Shown: positions 1 to 8,957, numbered from the stretch's first letter. The stretch: DNA of 64,000 nucleotides from Bradyrhizobium sp. (GCF_016219575.1 NZ_JACRMG010000023.1:1-64000), one strand, 5' to 3'. Notes: generated from the letters alone by a model not told the origin. A program made the numbers and translations.

Positions 1-77
1 AGTGCAGCATTGGCCCCCGCCCCCTTCGGCAATAGCACTTCCATAAAGCTCGGTTGTCCGGTCTGCTTCACTGCCAT
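1..77 (-). CDS. Partial CDS, N-terminus of unknown protein
   Basis: An open frame on the minus strand starts with ATG at 77 and runs off the left edge without a stop (25 codons seen). It begins MAVKQTGQPSFMEVLLPKG. A GGGAGA ribosome-binding site lies about 5 bases upstream, which supports a real start. Too little is visible to assign a family. It is in the same orientation as the ligase gene ending at 261, separated from it by a palindromic repeat. Confidence 0.5.
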   Translation of the reverse strand, partial: MAVKQTGQPSFMEVLLPKGAGANAA

Positions 78-130
78 CGCGATCTCCCAAGGCCACGTCT
101 CAGAGAATCACAATCGCCGAATTACGCAAC

Positions 131-254
131 AGGCCCCTTGCGGGAGAGGGTGCGATCGCGAAGCGAGCGCGGGTGAGGGGTCTGTCTCCGCGGATAGAGA
201 CCCCTCATCCGTCGCGCTTCGCGCGCCACCTTCTCCCACAAGGGGAGAAGGGAA
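131..254. repeat. Palindromic intergenic repeat (CTCCCC-type)
   Basis: The segment has outer arms of the form CCCCTTGCGGGAGAGGG and CTTCTCCCACAAGGGGAGAAG, with inner arms GTGAGGGGTCT and GACCCCTCA. It can fold as one long imperfect hairpin. Related copies occur at 4801-4943 and 56931-57077. It is probably a REP/RIME-like dispersed element that may stabilise transcript ends; no coding content is seen. Confidence 0.7.
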
Positions 255-260
255 GGAAGC

Positions 261-1799
261 CTACGCCTTTGCCTTCTGCGGCCAGTACCGGTCGCGCAGA
301 TGGCGCTTCACCAGCTTGCCGGTGGGCGTGCGCGGCAGTTCGGCCTCGAAGTCGATGCTCTTCGGGCATTTGATCGGCGACAGATGCTTGCGGCAGAACA
401 GGAGCAGCTCGTTCTCGAGCTCCTTGCCCGCCTTCGCCATGTCGTGCGGCTGCACCACGGCCTTGACCTCCTCGCCCATCTCCTCGTTCGGCACGCCGAA
501 CACCGCGACGTCGGAAACCGCGGGATGCGTGATCAGCACGTCCTCGGTCTCCTGCGGGTAGATGTTCACGCCGCCGGAGATGATCATGTAGCTCTTGCGG
601 TCGGTGAGATAGAGGAAGCCTTCCGCATCGAGATAGCCGACGTCGCCGAGCGTCGACCAGCCCTTGGCGTTGTAGGCGCGCTTGGTCTTGTCGGGATCGT
701 TGTGATAGCTGAACACCGGCGCGTCGGCGAAATAGACGGTGCCGATCTCGCCGACCGGTCGCTCCTCGTCGTTCTCGTCGAGAATCTTCACCTTGCCGAC
801 CACGGCGCGGCCGACGGTGCCCCGGTGGCTCAGCCATTGCTGCGAGGTCGAGACGGTGACGCCGTTACCCTCGGAGCCGGCGTAATACTCGATCAGGATC
901 GGTCCCCACCATTCGATCATCTTCGCCTTGACGTCGACCGGGCAGGGCGCGGCGGCGTGGATGGCGCCTTTCAGCGTCGAAACGTCGTAGCGCTTGCGGA
1001 CGTCCTCCGGCAGCTTCAGCATGCGCACGAGCATGGTCGGCACCAGCTGCGACTGCGTCACCTTGTACTTTTCGACCAGCTTCAAAAATTCCTCGGCATC
1101 GAAATGCTCCATGATGACCGAGGTGCCGCCGAGGATGGTCGCCATCATGTTGAAGCGCAGCGGAGCCGCGTGATAGAGCGGCGCCGGCGACAGGTAGATG
1201 CTGTCCGCGCTCATGCCGCACATGTCGGCGCAGAGGACTTTCAGGAATGCGTTGGGCTCGTCGATCGGCCTGCCCTCGAAGTCTTTCTTGATGCCCTTGG
1301 GCCGGCCGGTGGTGCCGGAGGAATAGAGCATGTCGTAGCCGGCGACTTCGTCCGCGATCGGCGTGGTCGGCTGCGCGGCGGCTTCCTTGTCCCAGGAGCG
1401 GAAGCCGGGTTCGGGCTCGTCCATCATGTAGAGCAGCGGGCCGCCCTTCTGGTCGACCAGCGCCTTCACCTGCTCATGGCATTTCGGCGTGGTGATGAAG
1501 ACCTTGGCGCCGCAGTCTTTCACGATGTAGTCGATCTCGTCCTGCGTCAGGTAGCGGCTGATCGCGGTGTAGTAGAGACCCGAGCGCTGCGCGGCCCAGC
1601 AGATTTCCATGAAGGCGAGGCGGTTCTCCATCAGCAGCGCGATATGGTCGCCGGCCTTCAGGCCGAGCGAACGGAACAGGTGCGCGCCCTGGTTGGAAAG
1701 CTCGTCGAGCTCGCGATAGGTGATGGCCTTGCCCGTGCCCGCCATCTGGTAGGCGATCTTGTTCGGATGGGTGCGGGCGTGGACGGTCGGGTGGGTCAT
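261..1799 (-). CDS. AMP-dependent acyl-CoA synthetase
   Basis: This 512-residue protein belongs to the adenylate-forming ANL superfamily, which activates carboxylic acids to acyl-CoA via an acyl-adenylate. Visible motifs are the P-loop-like YSSGTTGRPKG, the EYYAGSEGNG adenine-binding stretch, the hinge region KSYMIISGGVNIYPQETED and the catalytic lysine motif PRTPTGKL near the C-terminus. The frame is open upstream to 1904, but the ATG at 1799 starts the family-like N-terminus MTHPTVHARTHPNKIAYQ, and the extra upstream codons lie inside a repeat. A thiolase follows upstream on the same strand (1986-3158). The substrate is not evident; a medium-chain or aromatic acid is possible. Confidence 0.85.
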   Translation of the reverse strand: MTHPTVHARTHPNKIAYQMAGTGKAITYRELDELSNQGAHLFRSLGLKAGDHIALLMENRLAFMEICWAAQRSGLYYTAISRYLTQDEIDYIVKDCGAKVFITTPKCHEQVKALVDQKGGPLLYMMDEPEPGFRSWDKEAAAQPTTPIADEVAGYDMLYSSGTTGRPKGIKKDFEGRPIDEPNAFLKVLCADMCGMSADSIYLSPAPLYHAAPLRFNMMATILGGTSVIMEHFDAEEFLKLVEKYKVTQSQLVPTMLVRMLKLPEDVRKRYDVSTLKGAIHAAAPCPVDVKAKMIEWWGPILIEYYAGSEGNGVTVSTSQQWLSHRGTVGRAVVGKVKILDENDEERPVGEIGTVYFADAPVFSYHNDPDKTKRAYNAKGWSTLGDVGYLDAEGFLYLTDRKSYMIISGGVNIYPQETEDVLITHPAVSDVAVFGVPNEEMGEEVKAVVQPHDMAKAGKELENELLLFCRKHLSPIKCPKSIDFEAELPRTPTGKLVKRHLRDRYWPQKAKA

Positions 1800-1820
1800 G
1801 ATGCTCGCCAAGAACAAGGT

Positions 1821-1944
1821 GGTCGTCCCGGCGAACGCCGGGACCCATAACCACCGATCTACATTGTTGAAATGAGCTGGAGCGCCAGCTCGCCATAACC
1901 GCACGCATTTGGGGTTATGGGTCCCGGCTTTCGCCGGGACGACA
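1821..1944. repeat. Palindromic repeat (GTCCCGGCG-type)
   Basis: The arms GTCGTCCCGGCGAACGCCGGGACCCATAA and TTATGGGTCCCGGCTTTCGCCGGGACGAC flank a short loop region (written here as two separate arms each containing its own small hairpin). The same element recurs at 55595-55712 and 59241-59362. It lies between the ligase and thiolase genes. Confidence 0.75.
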
Positions 1945-1985
1945 CCGTTAGTGTGGAGGCGCTCTGCCTCTCACACCTACTTCGT

Positions 1986-3158
1986 TTACAGCCGCTCGAC
2001 GATCGTGACGTTGGCCATGCCGCCGCCTTCGCACATGGTCTGCAGCCCGTAGCGCTTGCCGCGCTGTTGCAGGGCGTTGACCAGCGTGGTCATCAGCTTG
2101 GTGCCGGAGCCGCCGAGGGGATGGCCGAGCGCGATCGCGCCGCCATTGACGTTGAGGCGGGCCGGATCGGCGCCGGTGGCCTTCAGCCAGGCGGTCGGCA
2201 CCGAGGCGAAGGCCTCGTTGACCTCGAACAGGTCGATGTCGCCGATCTTCATGCCGGCCTTCTCCAGCGCGCGCTTGGTGGCGGGCAGCGGGGCTTCCAG
2301 CATGATGACGGGGTCGCCGCCCATCATGGTCATGTGGTGGATGCGCGCCATCGGCTTCACGCCGAGCTGCTTCAGGCCCTTCTCGTTGACGACCATCACG
2401 CCGGAGGCGCCGTCGCAGATCTGGCTGGCGCTTGCCGCGCTCAGCTTGCCGCCTTCCGCGATCAGCTTGACGCCCTTGATGCCCTCGATGGTGGCGTCGA
2501 AGCGGATGCCTTCGTCGATGTGGTGGGTGTCGGTCGAACCGTCCGCGCGGGTGATCTTGACCGGCACGATCTCGTTCTTGAAGGCGCCGGCTTGCGTGGC
2601 CGCAATCGCGCGCTGGTGGCTCTGATAGGAATATTCGTCGAGCTGATCCTTGGAGAGCCCGTATTTCTCCGCCATCATTTCCGCGCCGGTGAACTGGCTG
2701 AACACGATGTTCGGATAGCGCTTCTCGATGCCCGGGCTCTTGTAGTGGCCGAAGCCGTTCTTGGCGGGCAGCGAGGAGGCGAGGCCCATCGGTACGCGGG
2801 TCATCGATTCCACGCCGGCGGCGATCACGATGTCCATGCTGCCGCTCATCACGGCCTGCGCCGCGAAATGCAGCGCCTGCTGCGAGGAGCCGCACTGGCG
2901 GTCGATCGAGGTGCCCGGCACGCTTTCCGGCAGCTTCGAGGCCATGATGGCGTTGCGCGCGATGTTGTTGGACTGCTCGCCAGCCTGCATCACGCAACCC
3001 ATGATGACGTCTTCGACCAGCGCGGGGTCGGCGCCGGTGCGCTCGACGAGAGAATCCAGCACGGTGGCGGCGAGGTCCGCCGGATGCCAGCCGGCGAGGC
3101 GGCCTCCCTTGCGGCCACCCGCGGTGCGGGCGGTGGCGACGATAAAGGCCTCGGCCAT
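1986..3158 (-). CDS. Acetyl-CoA C-acyltransferase (thiolase)
   Basis: This 390-residue thiolase would cleave 3-ketoacyl-CoA (or condense acetyl-CoA units) in the cytoplasm. The full catalytic set is visible: nucleophilic Cys in SIDRQCGSSQQA, NEAFA, the His in GHPLGGSG and the second Cys in CEGGGMAN at the C-terminus. The start at 3158 (MAEAFIVATARTAGG) fits the family and has GGGAGAG upstream; the open frame to 3197 is less likely. It is divergent from the TetR gene at 3320, with a palindrome between them that may be the regulator's operator. It completes a beta-oxidation set with the ligase, SDR, crotonase and acyl-CoA dehydrogenases nearby. Confidence 0.9.
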   Translation of the reverse strand: MAEAFIVATARTAGGRKGGRLAGWHPADLAATVLDSLVERTGADPALVEDVIMGCVMQAGEQSNNIARNAIMASKLPESVPGTSIDRQCGSSQQALHFAAQAVMSGSMDIVIAAGVESMTRVPMGLASSLPAKNGFGHYKSPGIEKRYPNIVFSQFTGAEMMAEKYGLSKDQLDEYSYQSHQRAIAATQAGAFKNEIVPVKITRADGSTDTHHIDEGIRFDATIEGIKGVKLIAEGGKLSAASASQICDGASGVMVVNEKGLKQLGVKPMARIHHMTMMGGDPVIMLEAPLPATKRALEKAGMKIGDIDLFEVNEAFASVPTAWLKATGADPARLNVNGGAIALGHPLGGSGTKLMTTLVNALQQRGKRYGLQTMCEGGGMANVTIVERL

Positions 3159-3216
3159 GACTGCTCTCCCTGATTGTTCTGGATTGGGTATTTGCAAAGA
3201 TGGGCCGGATTTAAGG

Positions 3217-3229
3217 GACCGGACCGGTC
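3217..3229. promoter_or_regulatory. Candidate TetR operator, divergent promoter
   Basis: GACCGG-A-CCGGTC is a perfect 6-1-6 inverted repeat in the thiolase/TetR intergenic region. It is followed by the direct repeat TCAAT-CGA-TCAAT at about 3233-3246. Its position between the two divergent starts suits autoregulation by the adjacent TetR protein. Binding is an inference. Confidence 0.4.
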
Positions 3230-3319
3230 TTAGTCAATCGATCAATTAACTCTTGAGTGCGACCCCCTCATGCGCTTATGTGCGGCCGCGATTTTCCGCG
3301 GAACAGGCAAGGACCGCAG

Positions 3320-3976
3320 TTGAATACCAGCGTACCGACGAAGGCTCTGACCGCCAAAAATCCCACCGCGGAAAAACTGCTGGTCGCCGCGAGCGAACTG
3401 ATGATCGAGCGCGCCTCGATCGACGTGTCCTTGTCCGACATCGCGCAAAAATCCGGCGTCAACGCCGCGCTGGTGAAATACCATTTCGGCAACAAGGACG
3501 GGCTGTTGCTGGCGCTGCTGGCGCGCGACGCCGCCACCGAAATGTCGCAGCTCGAATATCTCCTGGCGCAGAAGATCACGCCGACCGCAAAGCTGCGGCT
3601 GCATATCGGCGGCATCATCCGCGCCTATCACCAGTTCCCCTACATGAACCGGCTGATCCACTATCTGCTGCACGAGAGCACGGCGGAGGCAGCCGACGAA
3701 GTGTCGAAATTCTTCGTGGCACCCTTGCTGGATTTCCATCGTCGGCTGCTCGCCGAAGGCATCAAGGCCGGCGAGTTCCGCAAGATCGATCCGGTGCTGT
3801 TCTACACCAGCCTGATCGGCGCCTGCGATCACCTGTTCTTCGGCCGTCACGCGATGTCGCGCGCGGTCGGCGTCGGCCCGGTCACCGAGGACGTCTGCCG
3901 CGAATACATCAAGCATATGGAAGCGCTGATCTTCGGCGGCATGCTCGCGCCGAGCAAGGAGAACGCGCCCGCCTAG
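3320..3976 (+). CDS. TetR/AcrR-family transcriptional regulator
   Basis: This is a single-domain TetR repressor of about 218 residues. The N-terminal HTH spans roughly residues 15-60, with the TetR-typical SLSDIAQKSGVNAALVKYHFGNKDGLL; the rest is a helical ligand-binding domain. I prefer the TTG at 3320 because AAGGA lies six bases upstream; an ATG at 3257 in the same frame would add 21 residues. It sits between the divergent thiolase and the SDR at 4030 (53 bases downstream), so it probably controls both arms of this beta-oxidation block in response to an acyl-CoA or related ligand. Confidence 0.8.
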   Translation: MNTSVPTKALTAKNPTAEKLLVAASELMIERASIDVSLSDIAQKSGVNAALVKYHFGNKDGLLLALLARDAATEMSQLEYLLAQKITPTAKLRLHIGGIIRAYHQFPYMNRLIHYLLHESTAEAADEVSKFFVAPLLDFHRRLLAEGIKAGEFRKIDPVLFYTSLIGACDHLFFGRHAMSRAVGVGPVTEDVCREYIKHMEALIFGGMLAPSKENAPA

Positions 3977-4029
3977 GAAGTTTGCAAGTCAAGTCCAGAG
4001 AAGAAACGCCCAAGGAAAGGTTTGTTACG

Positions 4030-4788
4030 ATGCAGTTGAAAGACGTTGCCGTTCTCATCACCGGCGGTGGCTCCGGTCTCGGTGCCGCGACCGCCCGCGC
4101 CATGGCGGCCAAGGGCGCCAAGGTCGGCGTGATCGACCAGAACAAGGAAAACGCCGAGAAGGTCGCGGCCGAAGTGAAGGGCATCGCCCTCCACGCCGAC
4201 GTCACCGACGAAGAGGCGATCAAGGCGGCGATTGCCAAGGCGGAAGCAGCCCACGGCGTCGCGCGCGTGCTGATGAACTGCGCCGGCATCGGCGGCTCGC
4301 AGCGCGTGGTCGGCAAGGACGGCGTCTATCCGCTGGCCAAGTTCGTCCGCATCATCAACGTCAACCTGATCGGCACCTTCAACGTGCTGCGTCTGTTCGC
4401 CGAGCGTCTCGCCACCGCGCCGCCGATCGGCGAAGAGCGCGGCGTCGCCATCAACACCGCCTCGGTCGCGGCCTATGAAGGCCAGATCGGCCAGATCGCC
4501 TATTCGGCATCGAAGGGCGGCGTGGTCGGCCTGACGTTGCCGGCTGCGCGCGATCTCGCTTCCCTGAAGATCCGCGTCAACACTATCGCGCCGGGCCTGT
4601 TCCTGACGCCGCTGCTGATGGGTCTCAACGAGGAAGCCCGCAAGAGCCTCGGCGCCCAGGTGCCGCATCCGGCGCGCCTCGGCGATGCCAGCGAATACGG
4701 CAATCTCGCGGTGCACATCGTCGAGAACCCGATGCTGAACGGCGAAACCATCCGCCTCGACGGCGCAATCCGCATGGCGCCGCGGTAA
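4030..4788 (+). CDS. SDR 3-hydroxyacyl-CoA dehydrogenase (HSD10-like)
   Basis: This 252-residue classical short-chain dehydrogenase has the NAD-binding TGGGSGLG motif near residue 12, NCAG, a Ser in INTASVAAYEGQIGQ and the catalytic YSASK. The overall pattern resembles type-2 3-hydroxyacyl-CoA dehydrogenases (HSD17B10-like), which oxidise 3-hydroxyacyl-CoA to 3-ketoacyl-CoA. It is a close paralogue of the SDR at 33517-34278: both begin MQLKD and end RMAPR. An AAGGAAAGG ribosome-binding site precedes the ATG. It follows the TetR gene and leads the crotonase and feruloyl-CoA-synthase-like genes. Confidence 0.85.
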   Translation: MQLKDVAVLITGGGSGLGAATARAMAAKGAKVGVIDQNKENAEKVAAEVKGIALHADVTDEEAIKAAIAKAEAAHGVARVLMNCAGIGGSQRVVGKDGVYPLAKFVRIINVNLIGTFNVLRLFAERLATAPPIGEERGVAINTASVAAYEGQIGQIAYSASKGGVVGLTLPAARDLASLKIRVNTIAPGLFLTPLLMGLNEEARKSLGAQVPHPARLGDASEYGNLAVHIVENPMLNGETIRLDGAIRMAPR

Positions 4789-4800
4789 CGCGTTGCGCTT

Positions 4801-4943
4801 CTTCCCTTCTCCCCTTGTGGGAGAAGGTGGCGCGCATCGATAGATGCGCGACGGATGAGGGGTTCTCTCCGCGGAAACAGACCCCTCACCCGATCGAATG
4901 CATGGCTGATGCTGGCTATGCCCTCTCGCACAAGGGGAGAGGG
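4801..4943. repeat. Palindromic intergenic repeat (CTCCCC-type)
   Basis: Arms CCCTTCTCCCCTTGTGGGAG and CCCTCTCGCACAAGGGGAG flank inner arms ATGAGGGGTTCT and GACCCCTCACCC. It is the same family as 131-254 and 56931-57077, and lies between the SDR and crotonase genes. Confidence 0.7.
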
Positions 4944-4981
4944 CGCAGCAACTGGCGCCGCAGGAATGCAGGGAGTAGTCA

Positions 4982-5791
4982 GTGACTCAACCGCTGCTGA
5001 TCGAACACCATGACGGCGTCGACCGGGTGACGCTTAATCGCCCGGACAGCCTCAACGCGCTCGATCCGGCATTGATCGATGCGCTCAACGCCTATTTCCA
5101 GGGCCTGCAGCGCAACCGCGAGACCCGCGTCGTGGTGCTGAAGGGCGCCGGCGCCTCGTTCTGCGCCGGGCTCGATCTGAAACAGGCGATGAAGCGCCGC
5201 GCCGGGCAGCAGGAGCCGCCGGGCGTGACCGAGAGCCTCGACTCGCAGCGGCGCATCGCCGACATCGTCATGCTGATGCGGCGCTGCCCGCAGCCGATCA
5301 TCGCACTCATTCAGGGCGCGGCGGCCGGCGGCGGCTTTGCGCTGGCGCTCGCGGCCGACATCCGCATTGCCGCGAAGAACGCGCGGATGAACTGCGCCTT
5401 CATCAAGCTGGGGCTGGGCGGCTGCGATATCGGCACCAGCTATTTCCTGCCGCGCCTCGTCGGCGTCTCCGTCGCCTCCGAACTGATCCTCACCGGCCGC
5501 TTCATCGGTGCCGAGCGCGCGCTGGCGGTCGGGCTCGTTTCCGAACTGGTCGAGGATGCCGCCGCGCTCGATGCGGCGGCGGAACCCTATGTCGATGCCA
5601 TGCTGACGGCCTCGCCCGTGGGCCTCAGGCTGTCGAAGGAATGCCTCAACATGGCGGTGGATGCCGGCTCGATCGAGGCGGTCATCGCGATGGAAGACCG
5701 CAACCAGGTACTGTGCAGCCGGTCCGAAGATTTTGGCGAAGGCATCAGGGCCTTCCTCGAAAAGCGAAAGCCTGTCTATATCAGGCGCTGA
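4982..5791 (+). CDS. Crotonase-fold enoyl-CoA hydratase/isomerase family protein
   Basis: This 269-residue protein starts with GTG at 4982. The crotonase fold is clear from FCAGLDLKQA (first oxyanion-hole region), GAAAGGGFALALAADIRIA and the closing FLEKRKPVYIRR. The two hydratase glutamates are not present: the GGGxE position reads GGGFA and the PE position reads AF. The GLGGCDIGTSYFLPR segment carries an Asp that may act instead. The reaction may therefore be isomerisation, hydrolysis or lysis rather than simple hydration. It is followed 41 bases later by an AMP-forming ligase, the same pairing as couA-couB at 30794. Confidence 0.75.
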   Translation: MTQPLLIEHHDGVDRVTLNRPDSLNALDPALIDALNAYFQGLQRNRETRVVVLKGAGASFCAGLDLKQAMKRRAGQQEPPGVTESLDSQRRIADIVMLMRRCPQPIIALIQGAAAGGGFALALAADIRIAAKNARMNCAFIKLGLGGCDIGTSYFLPRLVGVSVASELILTGRFIGAERALAVGLVSELVEDAAALDAAAEPYVDAMLTASPVGLRLSKECLNMAVDAGSIEAVIAMEDRNQVLCSRSEDFGEGIRAFLEKRKPVYIRR

Positions 5792-5832
5792 CAACGAGAA
5801 CCGACAAGAAAAGAATTCCGGGAGACGCAATA

Positions 5833-7704
5833 ATGAGTGGCAGTGCAGCGGCGGTGCTGACCAGGCCGGCCTTTCGCAAGATCGAATGGCTGCCGCGCGA
5901 CATCGCGGTCGAGCGCCGCCCGGATGGCGTCATCGTCCTGAAATCGCGCATTCCGCTGCAGGCTTACGAAAAGCATATACCGGCGTCGCTGGCGAAATGG
6001 GCCAGGGAAGCGCCCGAGCGCATCTGGCTCGCGCAGCGCGGCGGTCCGGACCGGCAATGGCGCAAGGTTTCCTATGGCGAGGCCAAGCGCATCGTCGACG
6101 GGCTGACCCAGGGACTGCTCGATCTCGGCGTCGAAGACAGCCGCCCCGTCGCGATCCTCTCGGGCAATTCCATCGAGCACGCGCTGATGACGCAGGCCGC
6201 GATGCAGGCGCGCCTTCCGGCAGCGCCGGTATCGCCGGCCTATTCACTGATGAGCCAGGATCACCTCAAGCTCAAATATCTCTTTGACCTGATCAAGCCT
6301 GCGGTGGTGATGGTGCAGGACGGTCCGACCTTCGAGAAGGCGCTCAAGGCGCTCGATCTCACCGGCGTCACCGTCGTGCATGTGCTGCGTCCCTGCGAGG
6401 GCATCAAGAGCGTGTCCTTTGCCGATCTCGCGGCGACGCCGGTCACGAAGGCTGTCGAGGAGTCGATCGCGAAGATCACGCCGGACACCGTCGGCAAGCT
6501 CTTGTTCACATCCGGCTCGACCGGCATGCCCAAGGCCGTCATCAACACCCAGGAGATGATGTGCGCCAATGCGGCGATGATGATGCAGGTGCGGCCGCGC
6601 GACCCGGACGGACCGATCGCGACCATGCTGGACTGGATGCCGTGGAATCACACCATGGGCGGCAACGCCGCGTTCCATCCGATCCTGGTCGACGGCGGCA
6701 CGCTTTACATCGACGACGGCCGGCCGATGCCGGGCCAGTTCGAGGAGACGATCAGGAATCTGCGCGAGGTGTCGCCGACCTATTACGCCAACGTGCCCGC
6801 CGGCTACGCCGCGCTCGCCGCGGCGATGGAGAAGGACGACGCGCTCTGCCGCAGCTTCTTCAAGAATCTCTCCATCATGGCCTATGGCGGCGCGCGGCTG
6901 CCCGACGATCTCTACGACCGCATGCAGGCGCTGGCGGTCAAGACCACCGGCGAGCGCATCGTGTTCTACACCGGCTGGGGCTCGACCGAGACCGCGCCGA
7001 CCTCGACCGGCACCTATTGGGACACCGAGCGCGTCGGCCTGATCGGTCTGCCGTTCCCCGGCGTCGAGCTGAAGCTGGTGCCGTGCGGCTCGAAATACGA
7101 GCTGCGGCTGCGCGGCATCAACGTCACGCCTGGCTATTTCGGCCAGCCGGACCTGACGAAAAAGATGTTCGACGAGGAAGGCTATTACTGCATCGGCGAT
7201 GCCGGCATCTTCGTCGACGACAAGGACCCGCTGCAGGGCATCATCTTCGCCGGCCGCGTGGTGGAGGACTTCAAGCTGACGACCGGCACCTTCGTGCATG
7301 TCGGCTCGCTGCGCACCGATGCGATCGCCGCCGCCACGCCCGTGGTTCATGACGCGCTGGTGGCGGGGCAGGACCGGGAATTCATCGGGCTGCTCGCCTG
7401 GCCCAACCTGCATGCCTGCCGCCAGATCGTCGGCAATCCCGATGCGACTTTCGAGGACGTCGTCAGGCATCCCGAAGTCATCGGCTGCCTGAAGCGCGGG
7501 CTGGAGGCGCACAATGCGTCCGCCACCGGCAGCAGCATGCGCATCGCGCGCGCCATGCTGATGGCCGAGCCGCCCTCCATCGACGGCAACGAACTCACCG
7601 ACAAGGGCTACATCAACCAGCGTGCGGGCCTCGAGCGCCGCGCCGTCCTGGTCGAGCGGCTCTATGCCGCAAAGCCCGGAGAGGACGTGATCGTTCTGAA
7701 CTGA
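5833..7704 (+). CDS. Feruloyl-CoA synthase-like AMP-forming ligase
   Basis: This 623-residue adenylate-forming enzyme would couple an aromatic or alkanoic acid to CoA using ATP. Motifs are LLFTSGSTGMPKAVINTQ, DWMPWNHTMGGN, FYTGWGSTETAPTS and GRVVEDFKLTTGTFVHVG. The last replaces the usual hinge motif and is characteristic of the feruloyl-CoA synthase subgroup. It is a paralogue of the ligase at 31597-33489. The ATG at 5833 follows GGGAGACGCAATA; the frame is open further upstream but overlaps the crotonase gene. A branched, cyclic or aromatic substrate is possible. The pathway served by this copy is unknown. Confidence 0.8.
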   Translation: MSGSAAAVLTRPAFRKIEWLPRDIAVERRPDGVIVLKSRIPLQAYEKHIPASLAKWAREAPERIWLAQRGGPDRQWRKVSYGEAKRIVDGLTQGLLDLGVEDSRPVAILSGNSIEHALMTQAAMQARLPAAPVSPAYSLMSQDHLKLKYLFDLIKPAVVMVQDGPTFEKALKALDLTGVTVVHVLRPCEGIKSVSFADLAATPVTKAVEESIAKITPDTVGKLLFTSGSTGMPKAVINTQEMMCANAAMMMQVRPRDPDGPIATMLDWMPWNHTMGGNAAFHPILVDGGTLYIDDGRPMPGQFEETIRNLREVSPTYYANVPAGYAALAAAMEKDDALCRSFFKNLSIMAYGGARLPDDLYDRMQALAVKTTGERIVFYTGWGSTETAPTSTGTYWDTERVGLIGLPFPGVELKLVPCGSKYELRLRGINVTPGYFGQPDLTKKMFDEEGYYCIGDAGIFVDDKDPLQGIIFAGRVVEDFKLTTGTFVHVGSLRTDAIAAATPVVHDALVAGQDREFIGLLAWPNLHACRQIVGNPDATFEDVVRHPEVIGCLKRGLEAHNASATGSSMRIARAMLMAEPPSIDGNELTDKGYINQRAGLERRAVLVERLYAAKPGEDVIVLN

Positions 7705-7786
7705 TCGTAGGATGGGTAGAGCGCAGCGAAACCCATCACGCACCACCAAGCAACCGATGGGTATCGCTTCGCTCCACCCATCCTAC
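7705..7786. repeat. Palindromic repeat (GTAGGATGGGT-type)
   Basis: Arms TCGTAGGATGGGTAGAGCGC and GCTCCACCCATCCTAC bracket a loop. It is the first of four related palindromes, each just upstream of a gene start in this block (others 8958-9050, 10320-10412, 11682-11769). Confidence 0.75.
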
Positions 7787-7820
7787 AAATACAACGCCAG
7801 CACCAACCGAGTGAAACGCC

Positions 7821-8948
7821 ATGAACTTCGATTTCTCCGACGACCAGAAGCAGATGCGCGATGCCGCGCGCAAGTTCCTGTCCGAAAAGTGCCCGCCGAA
7901 AGCGGTGCGCGCCGTGCTCGACGGCAAGGCGGCCTACGACAAGGAATTGTGGAAGGGCCTCGCCGAGATGGGCTTTCTCGGCGTCGCGATCCCGGAAGCA
8001 TTCGGCGGTGCGGGCGCGGGCCATCTCGAGCTGTGCGTGATCGCCGAAGAGATGGGCCGCGCGATCGCGCCGGTGCCGTTTTCCTCGACGGTCTATCTTG
8101 CCGCCGAAGCGCTGCTGATCGCCGGCTCCGACGCGCAGAAGCAGAAATGGCTGCCGAAGATCGCCGCCGGTGAAGCGATCGGCACGTTGGCGCTGTTCGA
8201 GGGTGCGGGCAATCCGTCGCCCAAGGCGATCAAGTTGACGGCGGCGGGTGGCACGCTCAATGGTGTGAAGAAGCCGGTGCCGGACGGCGCGATTGCCGAT
8301 TTCGCAGTGGTTGCTGCGCGCACGGGCTCGACCGGCCGCGACTCCGACATTTCGCTGTTCCTCGTCGACCTCAAGGCCGGCGGCGTCGAGGTGAAGGAAC
8401 TGACCAATGTCGATCCGACCCGCGGCCAGGCCGAGCTCACCTTCAAGAACTGCAAGGCCGAGCCCCTGGGTGCGGCCGGCGAAGGCTGGGGCGTGATCAC
8501 GCAGGTGCTCGATCGTGCCGCGGTGCTGCTCGCCTTCGAGCAGGTCGGCGGTTCCGATCGCGCGCTGGAAATGGGCCGCGACTATGCGCTCGACCGTATC
8601 GCGTTCGGCCGCCCGATCGGTTCGTTCCAGGCGATCAAGCACATGCTCGCCGACATGTATGTCTCGGCGACGCTGGCGCGCTCCAATTGCTACTACGGCG
8701 CCTGGGCGCTCTCGACCAATGCCGGCGAGTTGCCGGAAGCGGCCGCTGCCGCGCGGATCAGCGCGACACAGGCGTTCCAGCATTGCTCCAAGAACAACAT
8801 CCAGGTTCACGGCGGCATGGGCTTCACCTGGGAGTTCGACTGCCACATGTACTACCGCCGCGCCAACGCCACCGCTGTGACGCTCGGCTCGCTCTCCTAC
8901 TGGGAAGACGCGCTGATCGACCGCATGCGCAAGAAGAACGCGGCGTGA
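7821..8948 (+). CDS. Acyl-CoA dehydrogenase (short paralogue)
   Basis: This 375-residue FAD-dependent acyl-CoA dehydrogenase starts MNFDFSDDQKQMRDAARKFL. The middle domain carries an LFEGAGNPSP stretch and DRAAVLLAFEQVGG. The C-terminal domain ends with QVHGGMGFTWEFDCHMYYRRA. The usual YEGT or GGTxEIxRN C-terminal motif is missing, as in the smaller partner of heteromeric acyl-CoA dehydrogenases. It may pair with one of the two longer paralogues just downstream; this is inference from size and context. Electrons would go to ETF. Confidence 0.85.
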   Translation: MNFDFSDDQKQMRDAARKFLSEKCPPKAVRAVLDGKAAYDKELWKGLAEMGFLGVAIPEAFGGAGAGHLELCVIAEEMGRAIAPVPFSSTVYLAAEALLIAGSDAQKQKWLPKIAAGEAIGTLALFEGAGNPSPKAIKLTAAGGTLNGVKKPVPDGAIADFAVVAARTGSTGRDSDISLFLVDLKAGGVEVKELTNVDPTRGQAELTFKNCKAEPLGAAGEGWGVITQVLDRAAVLLAFEQVGGSDRALEMGRDYALDRIAFGRPIGSFQAIKHMLADMYVSATLARSNCYYGAWALSTNAGELPEAAAAARISATQAFQHCSKNNIQVHGGMGFTWEFDCHMYYRRANATAVTLGSLSYWEDALIDRMRKKNAA

Positions 8949-8957
8949 CGACGAGAA

